Source of the DNA: PALSA-693 sp963780345 | Lineage (GTDB): Bacteria; Actinomycetota; Acidimicrobiia; Acidimicrobiales; Palsa-688 | Assembly (NCBI GenBank): GCA_963780345.1 | Contig: CAWABU010000006.1 | Location: 62,001-126,000, forward strand | DNA length: 64,000 nt | Direction: 5' to 3' | Shown: positions 1-8,745 of the stretch, one piece after another | Position numbering within the stretch: position 1 is the stretch's first letter | How the letters are laid out: every line of letters begins with the position of its first letter | Program-made: the position numbers and the translations under genes | The notes under the pieces: model-generated | What the model was told of the DNA's origin: nothing | What the model saw: the letters and a program-made list of their open reading frames with translations, nothing else | The model's database searches: none

Positions 1-644
1 TCCGGGTCGTCGCTGACGGCCAACCAGCACTGCGTGACCGGCGCCGCCTGCAGGTCATCGGGGGCGCCGGTCCCGCCCATCTTGGTGGCCACCCACCCCG
101 GCTCGACGGCGTTGCTCAGCACATCCGGCCATCGCCGGGCTATACCGAAGGCCAGCGCCACGTCGAACAGCTTGGTGTCCGAGTAGGCCTGCGCCCCGTT
201 CCAGCGCCGCTTGGTCCACTCGACGTCGTCGAGACTGCACGTCCCGGCCCGGTGCATGCCCGAGCTGAGATAGACCAGCCGCCCCGACCGATCGACGAGA
301 GCGGTGAGCGCGTAGGCGGCCAGCACGTTGACCGCGAAGGTGAGTTCATGGCCGTCCTCGCTGGTCTGCCGGGCCGGGCGGCGGAAGCCGATCCCGGCGT
401 TGTGGATGACCGCGTCGTGGTGGCCGATGCGGTTGGCTTGTGCGGCCACCGAGTGGGTCTGCTCCAGCGACGCCAGATCCCCGATGACGACGGCAGGGTC
501 GCCGCTCCGAACGGCCCGGCGTAGGTCGGCCGCCCGCTCCTCGTTGCGGGCGTGGAACGTCACCTCGTGGCCCTCCCGCAAAAGCAGCCGGCCGGCCATC
601 AGCCCGATGCCGTCACTGGACCCCGTTACCAGAACTCTTGCCAT
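1..644 (-). CDS. Short-chain dehydrogenase/reductase, C-terminus cut by window edge
   Basis: Reading leftward from an ATG at 644 gives an uninterrupted frame to base 1, so the C-terminus lies outside the window. The N-terminus reads MARVLVTGSSDGIGL, which contains the TGxxxGIG nucleotide-binding motif of a Rossmann fold. An NAG motif follows (HNAGIGF), then a serine strand (VYLSSGMH), then YSDTK, which supplies the catalytic Tyr and Lys of classical SDRs. It is therefore probably a functional NAD(P)-dependent oxidoreductase. The resemblance is to retinol-dehydrogenase/protochlorophyllide-reductase-like SDRs, but the substrate cannot be read from sequence. No operon partner is visible. Confidence 0.85.
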   Translation of the reverse strand, partial: MARVLVTGSSDGIGLMAGRLLLREGHEVTFHARNEERAADLRRAVRSGDPAVVIGDLASLEQTHSVAAQANRIGHHDAVIHNAGIGFRRPARQTSEDGHELTFAVNVLAAYALTALVDRSGRLVYLSSGMHRAGTCSLDDVEWTKRRWNGAQAYSDTKLFDVALAFGIARRWPDVLSNAVEPGWVATKMGGTGAPDDLQAAPVTQCWLAVSDDP

Positions 645-880
645 CACGAAACGCTATAAGCGGTCGGCCCAAGCTCCGGAGTTGACACCATCGACGGGAC
701 GCCCCCTTACTGCTGCCCTGACGTCCTGCGCTCCTGAAGCACCTACCTGGCAACCGTCCCCACAACGCGCGATCGCCGACTCCGGCACAGCTAGTCCGAC
801 TGGCAGGTAACTACATACGCTTTCGGTCTGCTCTCATCTAGCAGCCTGATGAGAACCGGGTCTCATGCCTCAGTCTGGCG

Positions 881-1252
881 CTATTCGCTAAAGGCCTTCT
901 CAGCCACGCAGAACTCATTACCTTCAGGATCTTGCATAACGGTCCAGCGGTGCCTGCCTCCTCCAATCTGATGCTGAGCGACCACTGTTGCCCCCAATGA
1001 GACCAATCGTTCAACTGCGCCAGGGTCGGGGTCCACCAGGTCAACGTGCATGCGATTCTTCGCCACCTTGGTCTCGGGAACCTTCTCGAAGTACCACGCG
1101 GGTTCGGTCCGCCCAGCATCGCCTCCCCCAATGGACGCGAACTCCGGACTATTCGCCGGGTCCAGTGGTCGGCCCAGAGCGGCCGACCAGAATCGAGCAA
1201 CCTCGAGCACGTCGGCACAGTCCAAGGCGATGTTCCCGATGCGCGATCCCAC
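881..1252 (-). CDS. VOC-superfamily (glyoxalase/bleomycin-resistance-like) protein
   Basis: This is a 123-residue protein, the usual length of a single-domain vicinal-oxygen-chelate protein. It opens with IGNIALDCADVLEVARFW and ends with DPEGNEFCV, the paired beta-alpha-beta-beta-beta signatures of the fold. The middle carries MHVDLVD, whose His is a usual metal-ligand position. Many actinobacterial homologues of this glyoxalase-like type have no assigned substrate, so no reaction is claimed. It stands alone, with a remnant-rich spacer upstream and an SDR beyond its 3' end. Confidence 0.85.
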   Translation of the reverse strand: MGSRIGNIALDCADVLEVARFWSAALGRPLDPANSPEFASIGGGDAGRTEPAWYFEKVPETKVAKNRMHVDLVDPDPGAVERLVSLGATVVAQHQIGGGRHRWTVMQDPEGNEFCVAEKAFSE

Positions 1253-1603
1253 TACATCGGACCGATCTTGTCGTCCGGGTCGGCCTGCGAGGGGATCGAG
1301 TCACAACTCATGGCCATATCGTTTCATCTGTCACAGAGAAACGCTAGCCGTGGCGAAGTGCAAAGCAGCGCGGTACGGTTACTGCAAGGCCCGAACTCGC
1401 CCGTAACGCGCGTCCCCGAACCACGGGGTGGACGGCAGTCGAAGGTGCTGCCTAACGCCGGCCGTGGGGCGCCTGCGGGCGAGTATGTAGGGTGGACACA
1501 TGTATTTTCGCTGCACGCAGCCACGGCGCCGAGGGCCCAGATCTGGCCAGAACTCCGCCATTACGACTGAAGCTCCCGTCAATCCTGGCGTGGGCCGGTA
1601 ACT
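1253..1603. other. Non-coding spacer, no recognisable gene
   Basis: About 350 bases lie upstream of the VOC gene. I see no coding frame with recognisable protein features on either strand. The only notable string is GCCTAACGCC at 1450-1459, discussed as a possible recombination-site-like heptamer. Confidence 0.5.
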
Positions 1604-1822
1604 TCAGCGGGGTCGGTCGTCCTTGATGGTAATGCGACGCATCTGGCGACGTTGCCTTCGGTAGTCGAAGAGCGCGTAGTGCTGGACGCTCCGGTTGTCC
1701 CACCTCGCGGCCGACCCGGGTGACCATCGGAAGCGGCACCTGAAAGGCTCATGCACCGCATGGTTGAACAGCAACCTGAGCAGCGCGGCCGATTCCTCTC
1801 TGCGCATTCCTTCGATGCCGAC
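1604..1822 (-). pseudogene. C-terminal remnant of a TauD/AtsK-type dioxygenase
   Basis: The minus-strand frame ending at 1604 contains GIEGMRREES followed by FRWSPGSAARWDNRSVQHYA and a DYRRQRRQMRR tail. This is the C-terminal signature of Fe(II)/2-oxoglutarate taurine-type dioxygenases: the WDNR-x-x-QHYA block supplies the distal iron-binding His and, two turns later, the 2-oxoglutarate-binding Arg. About 70 residues remain of a family whose members are normally near 280. Upstream of residue G of GIEGM the frame no longer resembles the family and no N-terminal half is visible, so this is a dead fragment. Confidence 0.7.
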
Positions 1823-2013
1823 GGGGAAGGTCCGGCTCGGCCGCGCATTATGGCGTCGCTGGAACGATTCCGGGAGACCGGGCAAAAGGTACATAACGCC
1901 GATCGGTGCGGCCGGGCTCGTTGAACTGCCCGTTAGCTGCTGTGACGTTCGGTGCGAAAGCACCGCTGCCGCGCCCCGGCTGGGAGACGCGGCAGCGGTA
2001 GAGCGTCTGCTGG

Positions 2014-2499
2014 TCAGATCGCTCCCAGGTACACGGCGACGGGGACCTGGGTGAAGCCGAGCTGTTGGTAGAGCGCCCTGGCTGGAGCGTGGAACGGGTC
2101 ATCGCCGGTGCCGATCTGAACTACTTCGACGTGGCCGGTGCGCATGTGGGCGATGGCGTGCTCGCAGAGGCCGCGCCCGATGTGCTCACGCCGGTGGAGG
2201 GCCGACACGGCGAGAAGGTAGATCTCGCCGTGGCGCGGTTTGGTGTCAAATCTCCAGGAGACGAGGCCGCTGATGGTGCCGTCAGCGAGGGTGGCCACGG
2301 CGGCGTGGCGGCCCACATCGGGAGCATGGAGTGTCGGAAGCTCGTCACGGTAGTCCTGCTCCCACTGGCCGTGTTGGTGTTGGAACACCTGCTCACCGAG
2401 GAGGGGACGGGCGTAGCCCTCCAGGAATGGTCTGAACGTTTGGGTTAGAAGGTCGATGGTCGTGGGATAGTCGTCGTCCTCGAGTGGTCGGATGTGCAT
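2014..2499 (-). CDS. GNAT-family N-acetyltransferase
   Basis: This 161-residue protein begins MHIRPLEDDDYPTTIDLL, the typical beta1-alpha1 opening of GNAT proteins. The acetyl-CoA-binding region reads EIYLLAVSALHRREHIGRGL, matching the V-x-x-x-x-R/Q-x-x-G-x-G/A motif A with HIGRG at the pyrophosphate-binding turn. RALYQQLGFTQV near the end is the usual motif B. It probably transfers an acetyl group from acetyl-CoA to an amine, with unknown substrate. The gene sits between decayed sequences, and TAACG-like heptamers occur on both sides. Confidence 0.88.
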   Translation of the reverse strand: MHIRPLEDDDYPTTIDLLTQTFRPFLEGYARPLLGEQVFQHQHGQWEQDYRDELPTLHAPDVGRHAAVATLADGTISGLVSWRFDTKPRHGEIYLLAVSALHRREHIGRGLCEHAIAHMRTGHVEVVQIGTGDDPFHAPARALYQQLGFTQVPVAVYLGAI

Positions 2500-3394
2500 T
2501 GCGAAGCCTTTCTGTTGAGAACGAATACAGCCGAGACGGTCTCCCGGTGTGTCGGCTCGCTGATGGCGAGCGCTCTCTCAGCGGGTGCGCGAGGCAACGT
2601 GGCAGTGCACGAGAGGATCGTCGCGTATCAGTACGCTCCTGGCAACCCAGTTTTCCCAATCGCCGGGACGGCGAGGCCCGCACGACGGAAGGCTCCATCT
2701 GCGCTGGCCCCAGCAGAGACCGAGATGCCCGGAGGCCACCAGGAACGCCAGATCTAGTAGTTCGCCTTGCTCGCGGTCGAGGCCCAGAAGACGTACCCAT
2801 ATCGTTAGCTGAGGTGGCCCGAATCCCAGGGCCAGACCCGTTGCATAACGCCCTCTGCTGGACGTCGTCCAAATGTCGGCGAGTGGCCCCTGCCGCCTTA
2901 AGTATGGTCATGGCCCCCCAGAGGGGGGTCGCTTGCGGGCCGCCGCTGGTGGTGTCAATAGCAGTTGACGGTTCGAGCTGCGCGTGGGGCAGTCATGGTG
3001 CCGCTGGGTCGACTGGGACGGTGACGGATGGGCCGTGAGCGGCGCGGGGATTGCCAGCCAGGCGCTTCAGCGGCGTTTCTTCAAGGGCTGGCGGCAGGCC
3101 TAGGCCTTTGCCGGTATCGGCGGCGACCCCTTGTTCAGCCCGACACCCGGCTCGGGGCAGTCGAGGTGCTCGAGCCACTCGAGGCGGCCATCTATCTCGG
3201 CCGCCGAGACCCTCGACGACGAGCTACGCCACCACTACCGGGACCTGCCCGACGACGTCGGCTAGCAGCGAGTCGCTGATGTTGAGGATCAGCCTTGGCA
3301 CGCCCTCCCCATGGTGGGCGCGGTCCGACGGCGTTGGCTACCAGCCAACGAACCTGCAATCTATGCTTCACGCGACCCACCGGGGAGGAGATCA
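2500..3394. other. Long spacer without a convincing gene
   Basis: Nearly 900 bases separate the GNAT gene from the secreted protein at 3395. Frames on both strands are short and compositionally random. A short plus-strand stretch at 3210-3264 could be the tail of a decayed gene (it ends in HHYRDLPDDVG and a stop), but I cannot assign it. A GCATAACG string lies at 2843-2850. GGGGAGGAG at 3382-3390 is the ribosome-binding site of the next gene. Confidence 0.5.
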
Positions 3395-3976
3395 GTGTCA
3401 TTCCGCCGCCGCATCAGTGCGATCACAACAGGTCTAGCCACCGTCATCGGCGTCGGGGCGCTGCTTGCCGCGGTGATGGTGGCCGCCCCGGTGGCCGCCT
3501 CCGCTGACAACGGACCGCATGCTGGCGTCTACACGGTGACCAACCGGGACGGCGACCAGGAGCAGTTCACCATCGGCGGCGACGACGGGTGCACCGTCTA
3601 CCACCGCTCGGCGAGCAGCGGCGGGGTCATCCCCAGCGGCGGCTGGTCGAGCATGGGCGGATGCGTCTTCGCCGGCTACGGACTCGACGTGGGCATGAAC
3701 CCAAACGGCCGGCTCGAAGTGTTCGCGATCGGAACGGATCACGCCGTATGGCACAAGTGGCAGACGGTGGCCGGATCCGGTCCGTGGAGCGACTGGGCCA
3801 GCCTGGGCGGCTACGCCACCAGCGGCCCGAGGGTGGTCAGCTGGTGGAACTCCTACGACCGCGCCCAGAACGGCGGTTTGCTCGGCCTTTCGGTAACCGG
3901 CGGCGACGGAGCCACCTGGAACAAGCACCAGACCCAGCAGAACTGCTGCTGGACCGCTTGGAACAAAGTGAGCTAA
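3395..3976 (+). CDS. Secreted protein with PLL-like beta-propeller blades
   Basis: I start it at the GTG at 3395, because a strong GGGGAGGAG lies just upstream and the N-terminus then reads as a signal peptide: MSFRRRISAITTG, a hydrophobic stretch, then AAPVAASA as a likely cleavage site. The mature part of about 155 residues carries repeats of the form GRLEVFAIGTDHAVWHKWQ and GPWSDWASLGG, the blade signature of PLL/DUF346-type lectin-like propellers. Full propellers have five to seven blades. Here there are about two and a half, so the protein is short and may need to oligomerise. It is likely secreted and may bind sugars, which is inference from family. It is followed 96 bp later by another small exported protein. 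Confidence 0.7.
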   Translation: MSFRRRISAITTGLATVIGVGALLAAVMVAAPVAASADNGPHAGVYTVTNRDGDQEQFTIGGDDGCTVYHRSASSGGVIPSGGWSSMGGCVFAGYGLDVGMNPNGRLEVFAIGTDHAVWHKWQTVAGSGPWSDWASLGGYATSGPRVVSWWNSYDRAQNGGLLGLSVTGGDGATWNKHQTQQNCCWTAWNKVS

Positions 3977-4072
3977 GCAGCTGGCCTGTCGGCGCTCCGG
4001 TTCTCGACGGAACATAGAGACAAGTCGTGTCGAGGAACTTCCCCAGACGCCAAGAGAAGAGAGGTCTTCTAC

Positions 4073-4447
4073 ATGAAATGGGGCGAACGTCTGGCGAGTC
4101 TGACGGCTTGGGGTCCGCGACGACTGAGAACGGTAGCGGCCGCCCTTACCCTGGCTGCGATAGCGCTCGTGGGTGCATTGACCACCGCGTCGCCGGCGTC
4201 GGCGAGCGGCGGGTTCTACATCGGTGAAGCCCTCCTGGTCGTCGATGCCCCCGCCCCCTTGCGCTGGTGTCCGAGCACGAGTTGCGAGGTGATCGCCTGG
4301 ATGCCGGCGTCCAAAGGCCTCTACCCCGGAGGCGGGTGGGTGACCCTCACCTGGGACGGCAGCTCGCTGCCGGGCGACTGGTGCGAGGTCAACTGGCGGG
4401 GCGACATAGGCTGGACTGGCTGCTGGCGACTGGCGGTCCTTGTCTGA
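4073..4447 (+). CDS. Small exported cysteine-rich protein, SH3-like
   Basis: This 124-residue protein is preceded by GAAGAGAGG. Residues 1-45 form a signal peptide with basic residues, a TVAAALTLAAIALVGAL core and an SPASAS cleavage region. The mature 80 residues contain LRWCPSTSCEVI and DWCEVNWRGDIGWTGCW, a pattern with four cysteines resembling bacterial SH3-type cell-wall-binding domains, in which the motif W-x-x-V-x-W/Y-x-G-x-x-G-W is typical. It could form two disulfides outside the cell. Function is unknown. Its position directly after the lectin-like gene suggests a shared extracellular role. Confidence 0.7.
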   Translation: MKWGERLASLTAWGPRRLRTVAAALTLAAIALVGALTTASPASASGGFYIGEALLVVDAPAPLRWCPSTSCEVIAWMPASKGLYPGGGWVTLTWDGSSLPGDWCEVNWRGDIGWTGCWRLAVLV

Positions 4448-4771
4448 CCCCAACCAGCTGCCTACCGCTGTCGGTGGCAGCTGGAACTGCCCCCTGGTGG
4501 CCAACACCCGGCAACCGTGATAAGGACGGTCAGTGGGGCGACCTCGACGGTCTCCGGGCCGGCTGGATCGCTCGCTCGCCCACTCGCTGTGAGTTGCTGG
4601 GGCAGTCGAGACGACCGGTGCTCTGTCGTTCCGAGGCACCCTCGCCAGCGTGACGATCGCCCTGTTGCTCAGCATGTCAAGCGCCGCCGGCATCTCCCCG
4701 CGCGGCGCTTGGAGGGCACCGCGGAGTGGTCTGGGGAGTGGCCTTTAGGGTGAGTATCATCGATCGACGGC
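4448..4771. other. Convergent intergenic spacer
   Basis: About 320 bases lie between the small exported protein and the 3' end of the NmrA-like gene. I see no gene here and no clear terminator hairpin with a T-run. Confidence 0.45.
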
Positions 4772-5689
4772 TTATGGACGAGGGTGAACCGCTTCGGAGC
4801 CTTCGAGCGATTGCCTGACGTCGCGTTCGTTGAGCACGTCGGTCAGCGAGGTGTTGGGAACGCTCGGGTAGAGATGGCGGATGGGGGTGGCGTCGAAGGT
4901 GAGATCGGTGCGGTCCATCGCCAAAGCGGTGCGGGTCTGTCGGGCAAGCTGCGGCTTGAGCCGGCCGATGGTGTTGGCCGTGAACCACAGCATCGCGGGC
5001 GGCACATGGCGGGGCGAGCCAGTTCGACCATCCGCGTTTTGGACCGCCGCGGCCAGCTGGTTGAAGCTCATGTTGGCGGGGCCGCCGATCTCGAGGGTCT
5101 GGCCGCGGGAGCCGGGTTCGGTGACGACTTTGTCGATAATGGCAGCGACGTCGGCGACCGAGACGAAGTTGACGGGGTTGTCGCCACGGCCGAACACGAG
5201 CGGGCGGCCCGACCGGGCGGCGGTTTGACGGAACAGGTCAACCCACAGCTCCATGAATGCGCTGGCGCGGACGATGGTGGTGGGCACGCCGCTCGACGTC
5301 GCGTACTGTTCGGCGGCGTGCTTCATTCGGTGCAGTTCCATCGGGCTGTCAGCCGCTGCGCCCACGATCGACATCAACACCATCCCGGCGCCCGCGGCTT
5401 TGGCGGCGTCGGTCAGGTTGGCGTTGCCGTCCCGGTCAACCGTTGCCGGTGAGACACCGCCCGGGCCGACGAAACCATGGACGGCGGAGACGACCACCTC
5501 CACGCCGGCCACGGCTGCAGCCACCGCCATGGCGTCTCGCACGTCGCCAGTCACCACCTGAGTGCGGTCAACGCAAGTGCGTGGCGCGGCGCGGATCGCG
5601 GGTGAGGACCCGTACCTCGAGACCGCGGCTGACGAGGCGTTGCGCCACCAAGGTGCCGAGGCGGCCAGTGCCCCCAGCGACAAGGTCAC
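4772..5689 (-). pseudogene. NmrA-like NAD(P)-binding reductase with two N-terminal frameshifts
   Basis: Residues from about 42 to the end form a good NmrA/atypical-SDR protein: TGDVRD, VSAVHGF, a PTTIVRASAF strand, FVSVADVA and LEIGGP. The first 40 residues of the open frame are not protein-like (for example APWWRNASSAAVSRYGS). The missing Rossmann start is found one frame over at about 5684-5580, reading LVAGGTGRLGTLVAQRL and RVLTRDPRRA. The gene is therefore coherent only if the frame changes near 5684 and changes back near 5570-5580. As written, the product lacks the GGTGRLG nucleotide-binding loop. The start codon GTG at 5689 overlaps the stop of the upstream SnoaL-like gene, so an operon is likely. 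Either this is decay or two compensating sequencing indels. Confidence 0.7.
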
Positions 5690-6135
5690 GACGCGCCGAC
5701 CTGCCGACGCACGAACTCACCTGCGCCGCCTCCGCCTTCCTGCACGGGTTCGAGGTAGAAACGCGCCCATGCGACCAGTCCGTCCTCGACACCGAATATG
5801 ACGACGCCGCGCATCACGTGGGGGCTGCGGTCAGGGCGGGTGCCGCGATGCTCCCACTCCGACCAGACGGTGTCGCCTACGGCAACGCAGCGCAGCACCT
5901 CGGTCGTCACGTCGGGGATCGCCGCGAAGATCTGCTCCCAGTTCTTGCGAACCTGATCGCGGCCCACGAAACCCCGCTCGGGGTGCACCGGCGTCTCGTT
6001 GCGGTACTGGGTGGCGAAGCACGCGACCAGGGCCTCGAGATCGTGAGCGTTCGTGGCTCGGCGCAGCCGATCAACTACGGCAGCAGGCCCATCGTCATCG
6101 TCGGTCCCGCTCACGACTGCCCCGCTAGTCCACAA
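5686..6135 (-). CDS. SnoaL-like/NTF2-fold protein
   Basis: This 149-residue protein contains VDRLRRATNAHDLEALVACF near its N-terminus, the classic opening helix of SnoaL-like polyketide-cyclase/NTF2-fold proteins. GRDQVRKNWEQIFAAIPDV and a C-terminal WARFYLEPV strand follow. The fold forms a cone-shaped pocket used by isomerases, cyclases and many proteins of unknown activity, so no reaction is assigned. Its stop overlaps the GTG of the NmrA-like gene by 4 bases, which suggests translational coupling. The dimeric-barrel gene at 6149 lies 13 bp upstream, giving a probable three-gene operon. Confidence 0.8.
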   Translation of the reverse strand: MWTSGAVVSGTDDDDGPAAVVDRLRRATNAHDLEALVACFATQYRNETPVHPERGFVGRDQVRKNWEQIFAAIPDVTTEVLRCVAVGDTVWSEWEHRGTRPDRSPHVMRGVVIFGVEDGLVAWARFYLEPVQEGGGGAGEFVRRQVGAS

Positions 6136-6148
6136 AATGCCGTTGAGC

Positions 6149-6421
6149 TCACGCTGAGGCCGTGACCAGCCGGAACTCCACAGCCCCGATCGTCACCCCC
6201 GGCGTCGGGGACGCCCCCAACGGCGGAGCGGCCTGTCGAGCCTGCTCCGCGGTGTCGAACAGCACGAGCGATTCGGCCCGCCCGTCAACAGGTTCCAGCC
6301 AGTAGCCGGCCACGAAGCCAGGAGCGGCACTCACCATGGGGATGATCTGCTCGCGCAGGGCCTTCTCTGCCTGGTCGGCCTGGGCGGGGTCGATGGTCAC
6401 CGTCACCATTGCAGCATGCAT
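6149..6421 (-). CDS. Small dimeric alpha/beta-barrel (ABM/YdhR-like) protein
   Basis: This 90-residue protein reads MVTVTIDPAQADQAEKAL, then IPMVSAAPGFVAGYWLEP, then SLVLFDTAEQAR. This beta-alpha-beta-beta order with a PGF-x-x-G turn is typical of stand-alone ABM-domain proteins, which dimerise through ferredoxin-like folds. Members include monooxygenases and EthD-like or stress proteins, so function is left open. It is the first gene of a probable leftward operon with the SnoaL-like and NmrA-like genes. It is divergent from a TetR regulator, with a palindromic operator between them. Confidence 0.7.
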   Translation of the reverse strand: MHAAMVTVTIDPAQADQAEKALREQIIPMVSAAPGFVAGYWLEPVDGRAESLVLFDTAEQARQAAPPLGASPTPGVTIGAVEFRLVTASA

Positions 6422-6435
6422 ATTGCTTCCCTTCG

Positions 6436-6466
6436 ATAGTTCGTTCCAGTAAACTGGAATGACTAT
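6436..6466. promoter_or_regulatory. Palindromic operator between TetR gene and divergent operon
   Basis: TTCCAGTAAACTGGAA at 6444-6459 is a perfect palindrome with 7-base arms around AA. It is framed by ATAGT at 6436-6440 and ACTAT at 6462-6466, which are also reverse complements at near-symmetric spacing. The site lies 13 bases upstream of the tetR start and about 20 upstream of the divergent start, where a TetR dimer could control both promoters. The assignment is by position and symmetry. Confidence 0.65.
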
Positions 6467-6472
6467 AGCACT

Positions 6473-7162
6473 ATGGAACTAAATAGTGGTCCCGTCAAGA
6501 AACCTCGCCGCTACCGCTCCAGCCGACGTCAGCAGCAAGCCCGCCTGACCCGGGAGGCCATCCTGGACGCGGCCAGCCGTCGCTTCCTCGACGACGGCTA
6601 CACCGCCACCACCATCGCCGCTATCGCGGGCGACGCCGGCGTATCTGTCGACACCATCTACAAGACCTTCGGCGGCAAGCCCGGCCTCGTTCGCGCAATC
6701 TGCGACAAGGCGCTCGCCGGCCAAGGCGAGGTGCACGCCGAGGCCCGTTCCGACACCCTTCAGACCACCGAACCCGATCCGGACGTCATCATTCGCGGGA
6801 TCGGCGAGCTCGCCGCCGAAGTCGCGCCCCGGGTAGCGCCCATCATGCTGCTCATCCGCGATGCCGCCGTCGCCGACTCCGAAATGGCCGCCCTGAAATC
6901 TCAGCTCGAGTATCAGCGCCTCAAGCGCATGACCCACAACGCCCGCAACCTCGCCGATGCCGGCCACCTCCGCCCCGGCCTGAGCGTCGACGACGCCGGG
7001 GAGATCATGTGGACCTACAGCTCCCCGGAACTCTACGAGCTGCTCAGTATCAAACGCGGCTGGAGCCACGACCGATACGGAGCGTTTATCGCGGCCGCTC
7101 TCGTCGCCGTTCTCCTCCCACCGGAGGAACCGCGACAGCGGACGATGAAACAACACAAATGA
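6473..7162 (+). CDS. TetR/AcrR-family transcriptional regulator
   Basis: This is a 229-residue protein. Residues about 25-70 carry the TetR HTH: LTREAILDAASRRFLDDGY, then TATTIAAIAGDAGVSVDTIY, then KTFGGKPGLVRAI. The remainder is the helical ligand-binding domain, with RDAAVADSEMAAL and LRPGLSVDDAGEIMWTYSS, typical of actinobacterial regulators of small oxidoreductase genes. It is divergently transcribed from the ABM/SnoaL/NmrA genes and probably represses them and itself through the palindrome at 6436-6466. The ligand is unknown. Confidence 0.9.
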   Translation: MELNSGPVKKPRRYRSSRRQQQARLTREAILDAASRRFLDDGYTATTIAAIAGDAGVSVDTIYKTFGGKPGLVRAICDKALAGQGEVHAEARSDTLQTTEPDPDVIIRGIGELAAEVAPRVAPIMLLIRDAAVADSEMAALKSQLEYQRLKRMTHNARNLADAGHLRPGLSVDDAGEIMWTYSSPELYELLSIKRGWSHDRYGAFIAAALVAVLLPPEEPRQRTMKQHK

Positions 7163-7467
7163 CGACGCCCTGCATCCCATCTCTTCGCCGGTGCGCGGAG
7201 GCGCTGGCGCATCCCGGATCGCCGGCTGCCGCGCGATATTCTGCGTCCCGTCGAAGCCACGGGTGGCAGTCCCGGTCGGCCATGCCGAATCCGCGCTCAC
7301 CGCTCTCGTTGGCGTCCGGACCGGGGGGATGCATAACGGAATCTATTGCGGCCGGTGCAAGGGCCTCTCGGACCTTACGAGCGAGCGTTTGCGCTGGTCT
7401 CACAGTGGTGGCAGGTTTCCGGTATGCGCCCGCAGCCTCACGTGAGCAGAGCATCGAAGGGGTGGGC
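7163..7467. other. Spacer between tetR and the broken methyltransferase gene
   Basis: About 300 bases without a convincing gene. It contains GCATAACG at 7331-7338. GAAGGGG near 7456 is the ribosome-binding site of the next gene. Confidence 0.4.
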
Positions 7468-8309
7468 ATGACGACACCTTCACCATCGGCGTTCGATCCC
7501 CAGGCGTTTGAGGGGACGGCCGAGTACTACGCGGTCGGGCGTCCCCCGTATTCCGCGCAACTGGCGGACACGGTCGCCCGGGAGCTGTCGCTGGATGCCA
7601 CCGGCCAGCTACTGGATGTGGGCTGCGGACCTGGCGTCCTCGTGCTGGCCCTGGCTCAGTTGTTCGACCAAGTAACGGCGCTCGATCCTGAGCCCGGCAT
7701 GTTGCAGGCGGGCCAGCGGCGTTGCCAGCAGGCGGGAGTACACAACGTGCGCGGGTACAGGGGGTCGCGGATGACATCGCTGCCCTGAACCTCGGCTCAT
7801 GGCGAGTGGTCACCTTCGGACAGTCGTTTCATCGGGTCCGACGGCTGGAGGTTGCCGAGACCGTCTATGACCAGCTCGTGCGGGGTGGCTCGCTGGTCCT
7901 GATCTCTCACCAGGTCGACGGCCGCCCGCGGCCTGCCGATCCGGGGTACCCGGAGATTCCCCATGCCGCGGTGAGGAATCTCATCATCGACTACCTCGGC
8001 GACAGCACGCGCCGCTATCTCGCGACCTGGAACGAGGGCCAGCCGGCGCGCTTTGAGGACACCTTGTCCCAGACCCGGTTCAGCGGTTCGCACACTATCT
8101 ACGCACCTGGGCGCCCCGACCTGATCAGAGACATCGACACCGTTGTAGCCAACTACTTCTCGCTGTCGTACGTCGCACCCCGATGGTTCGGAAGCCGCCG
8201 AGCGGACTTCGAGGCCGATCTGCGTCACCTGCTACAGGAGCATTCGCCAGACGGTCTCTTCTGGGACTGGCCAGGTGACACCGAACTAGTCATAGCGACG
8301 AAGACGTAA
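7468..8309 (+). pseudogene. Class I SAM-dependent methyltransferase broken by one frameshift
   Basis: The first part, from ATG 7468, reads MTTPSPSAFDPQAFEGTAEYY, then LLDVGCGPGVLVLALAQLF (the SAM-binding motif I) and VTALDPEPGMLQAG. The frame then runs into a stop at 7788. The next frame over continues the family without a gap, from VQGVADDIAALNLGSWRVVTF and FGQSFHR through VYDQLVRGGSLVLISH to a stop at 8309. One missing base near 7752 would restore a protein of about 280 residues. The likely fold is a Methyltransf_11/25-type enzyme. Whether the indel is real or a sequencing error cannot be decided here. Confidence 0.8.
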
Positions 8310-8745
8310 CGCCGCCCTGGCTGGACGCCGAAAGTGAACCGCAGGCCGACAACGTCATAGCGGCCATGACCCCGATCAGCGGATAAGTGCCTCGGACTCT
8401 CACGGCGAACCCTCCCGCAGCGAGTGTAACGGTTCATCTGGAACACCGCTGATCAACACGGGTGGTGCTTCGGAGCGATGCATAACGACGGATCCCGGAA
8501 CACCGGTCGACGATGCTGGCCGCCCCATAATGTGCGCCGGGTGAATGTCGCTGGCCGCCTGTCCCCTCACGCCGGCCAGAGGCGGTTTTCCGTTCGTCCG
8601 GGGCCCTTCGGTGACGCCATCGGTGCTGGCAGGCGACGTGTTATCGCCGTGTTCTGGCGGTTTATTGGGACCGCCCCTCTGGCGTTGTCGGATACGTGTC
8701 GACCGAGTCGGGGTCAGGAGGACTTTCCCCCGGGGGTGTCCGGGT
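8310..8745. other. Convergent spacer, no recognisable gene
   Basis: About 435 bases between two methyltransferase remnants. No coding signal was recognised. GCATAACG occurs at 8480-8487. Confidence 0.4.

Noticed and set aside
3434..4693. 419-residue open frame on the minus strand
   Set aside because: It lies opposite two convincing signal-peptide genes, is Arg/Ala/Pro-rich and has no recognisable domain. It is a GC-driven shadow frame.
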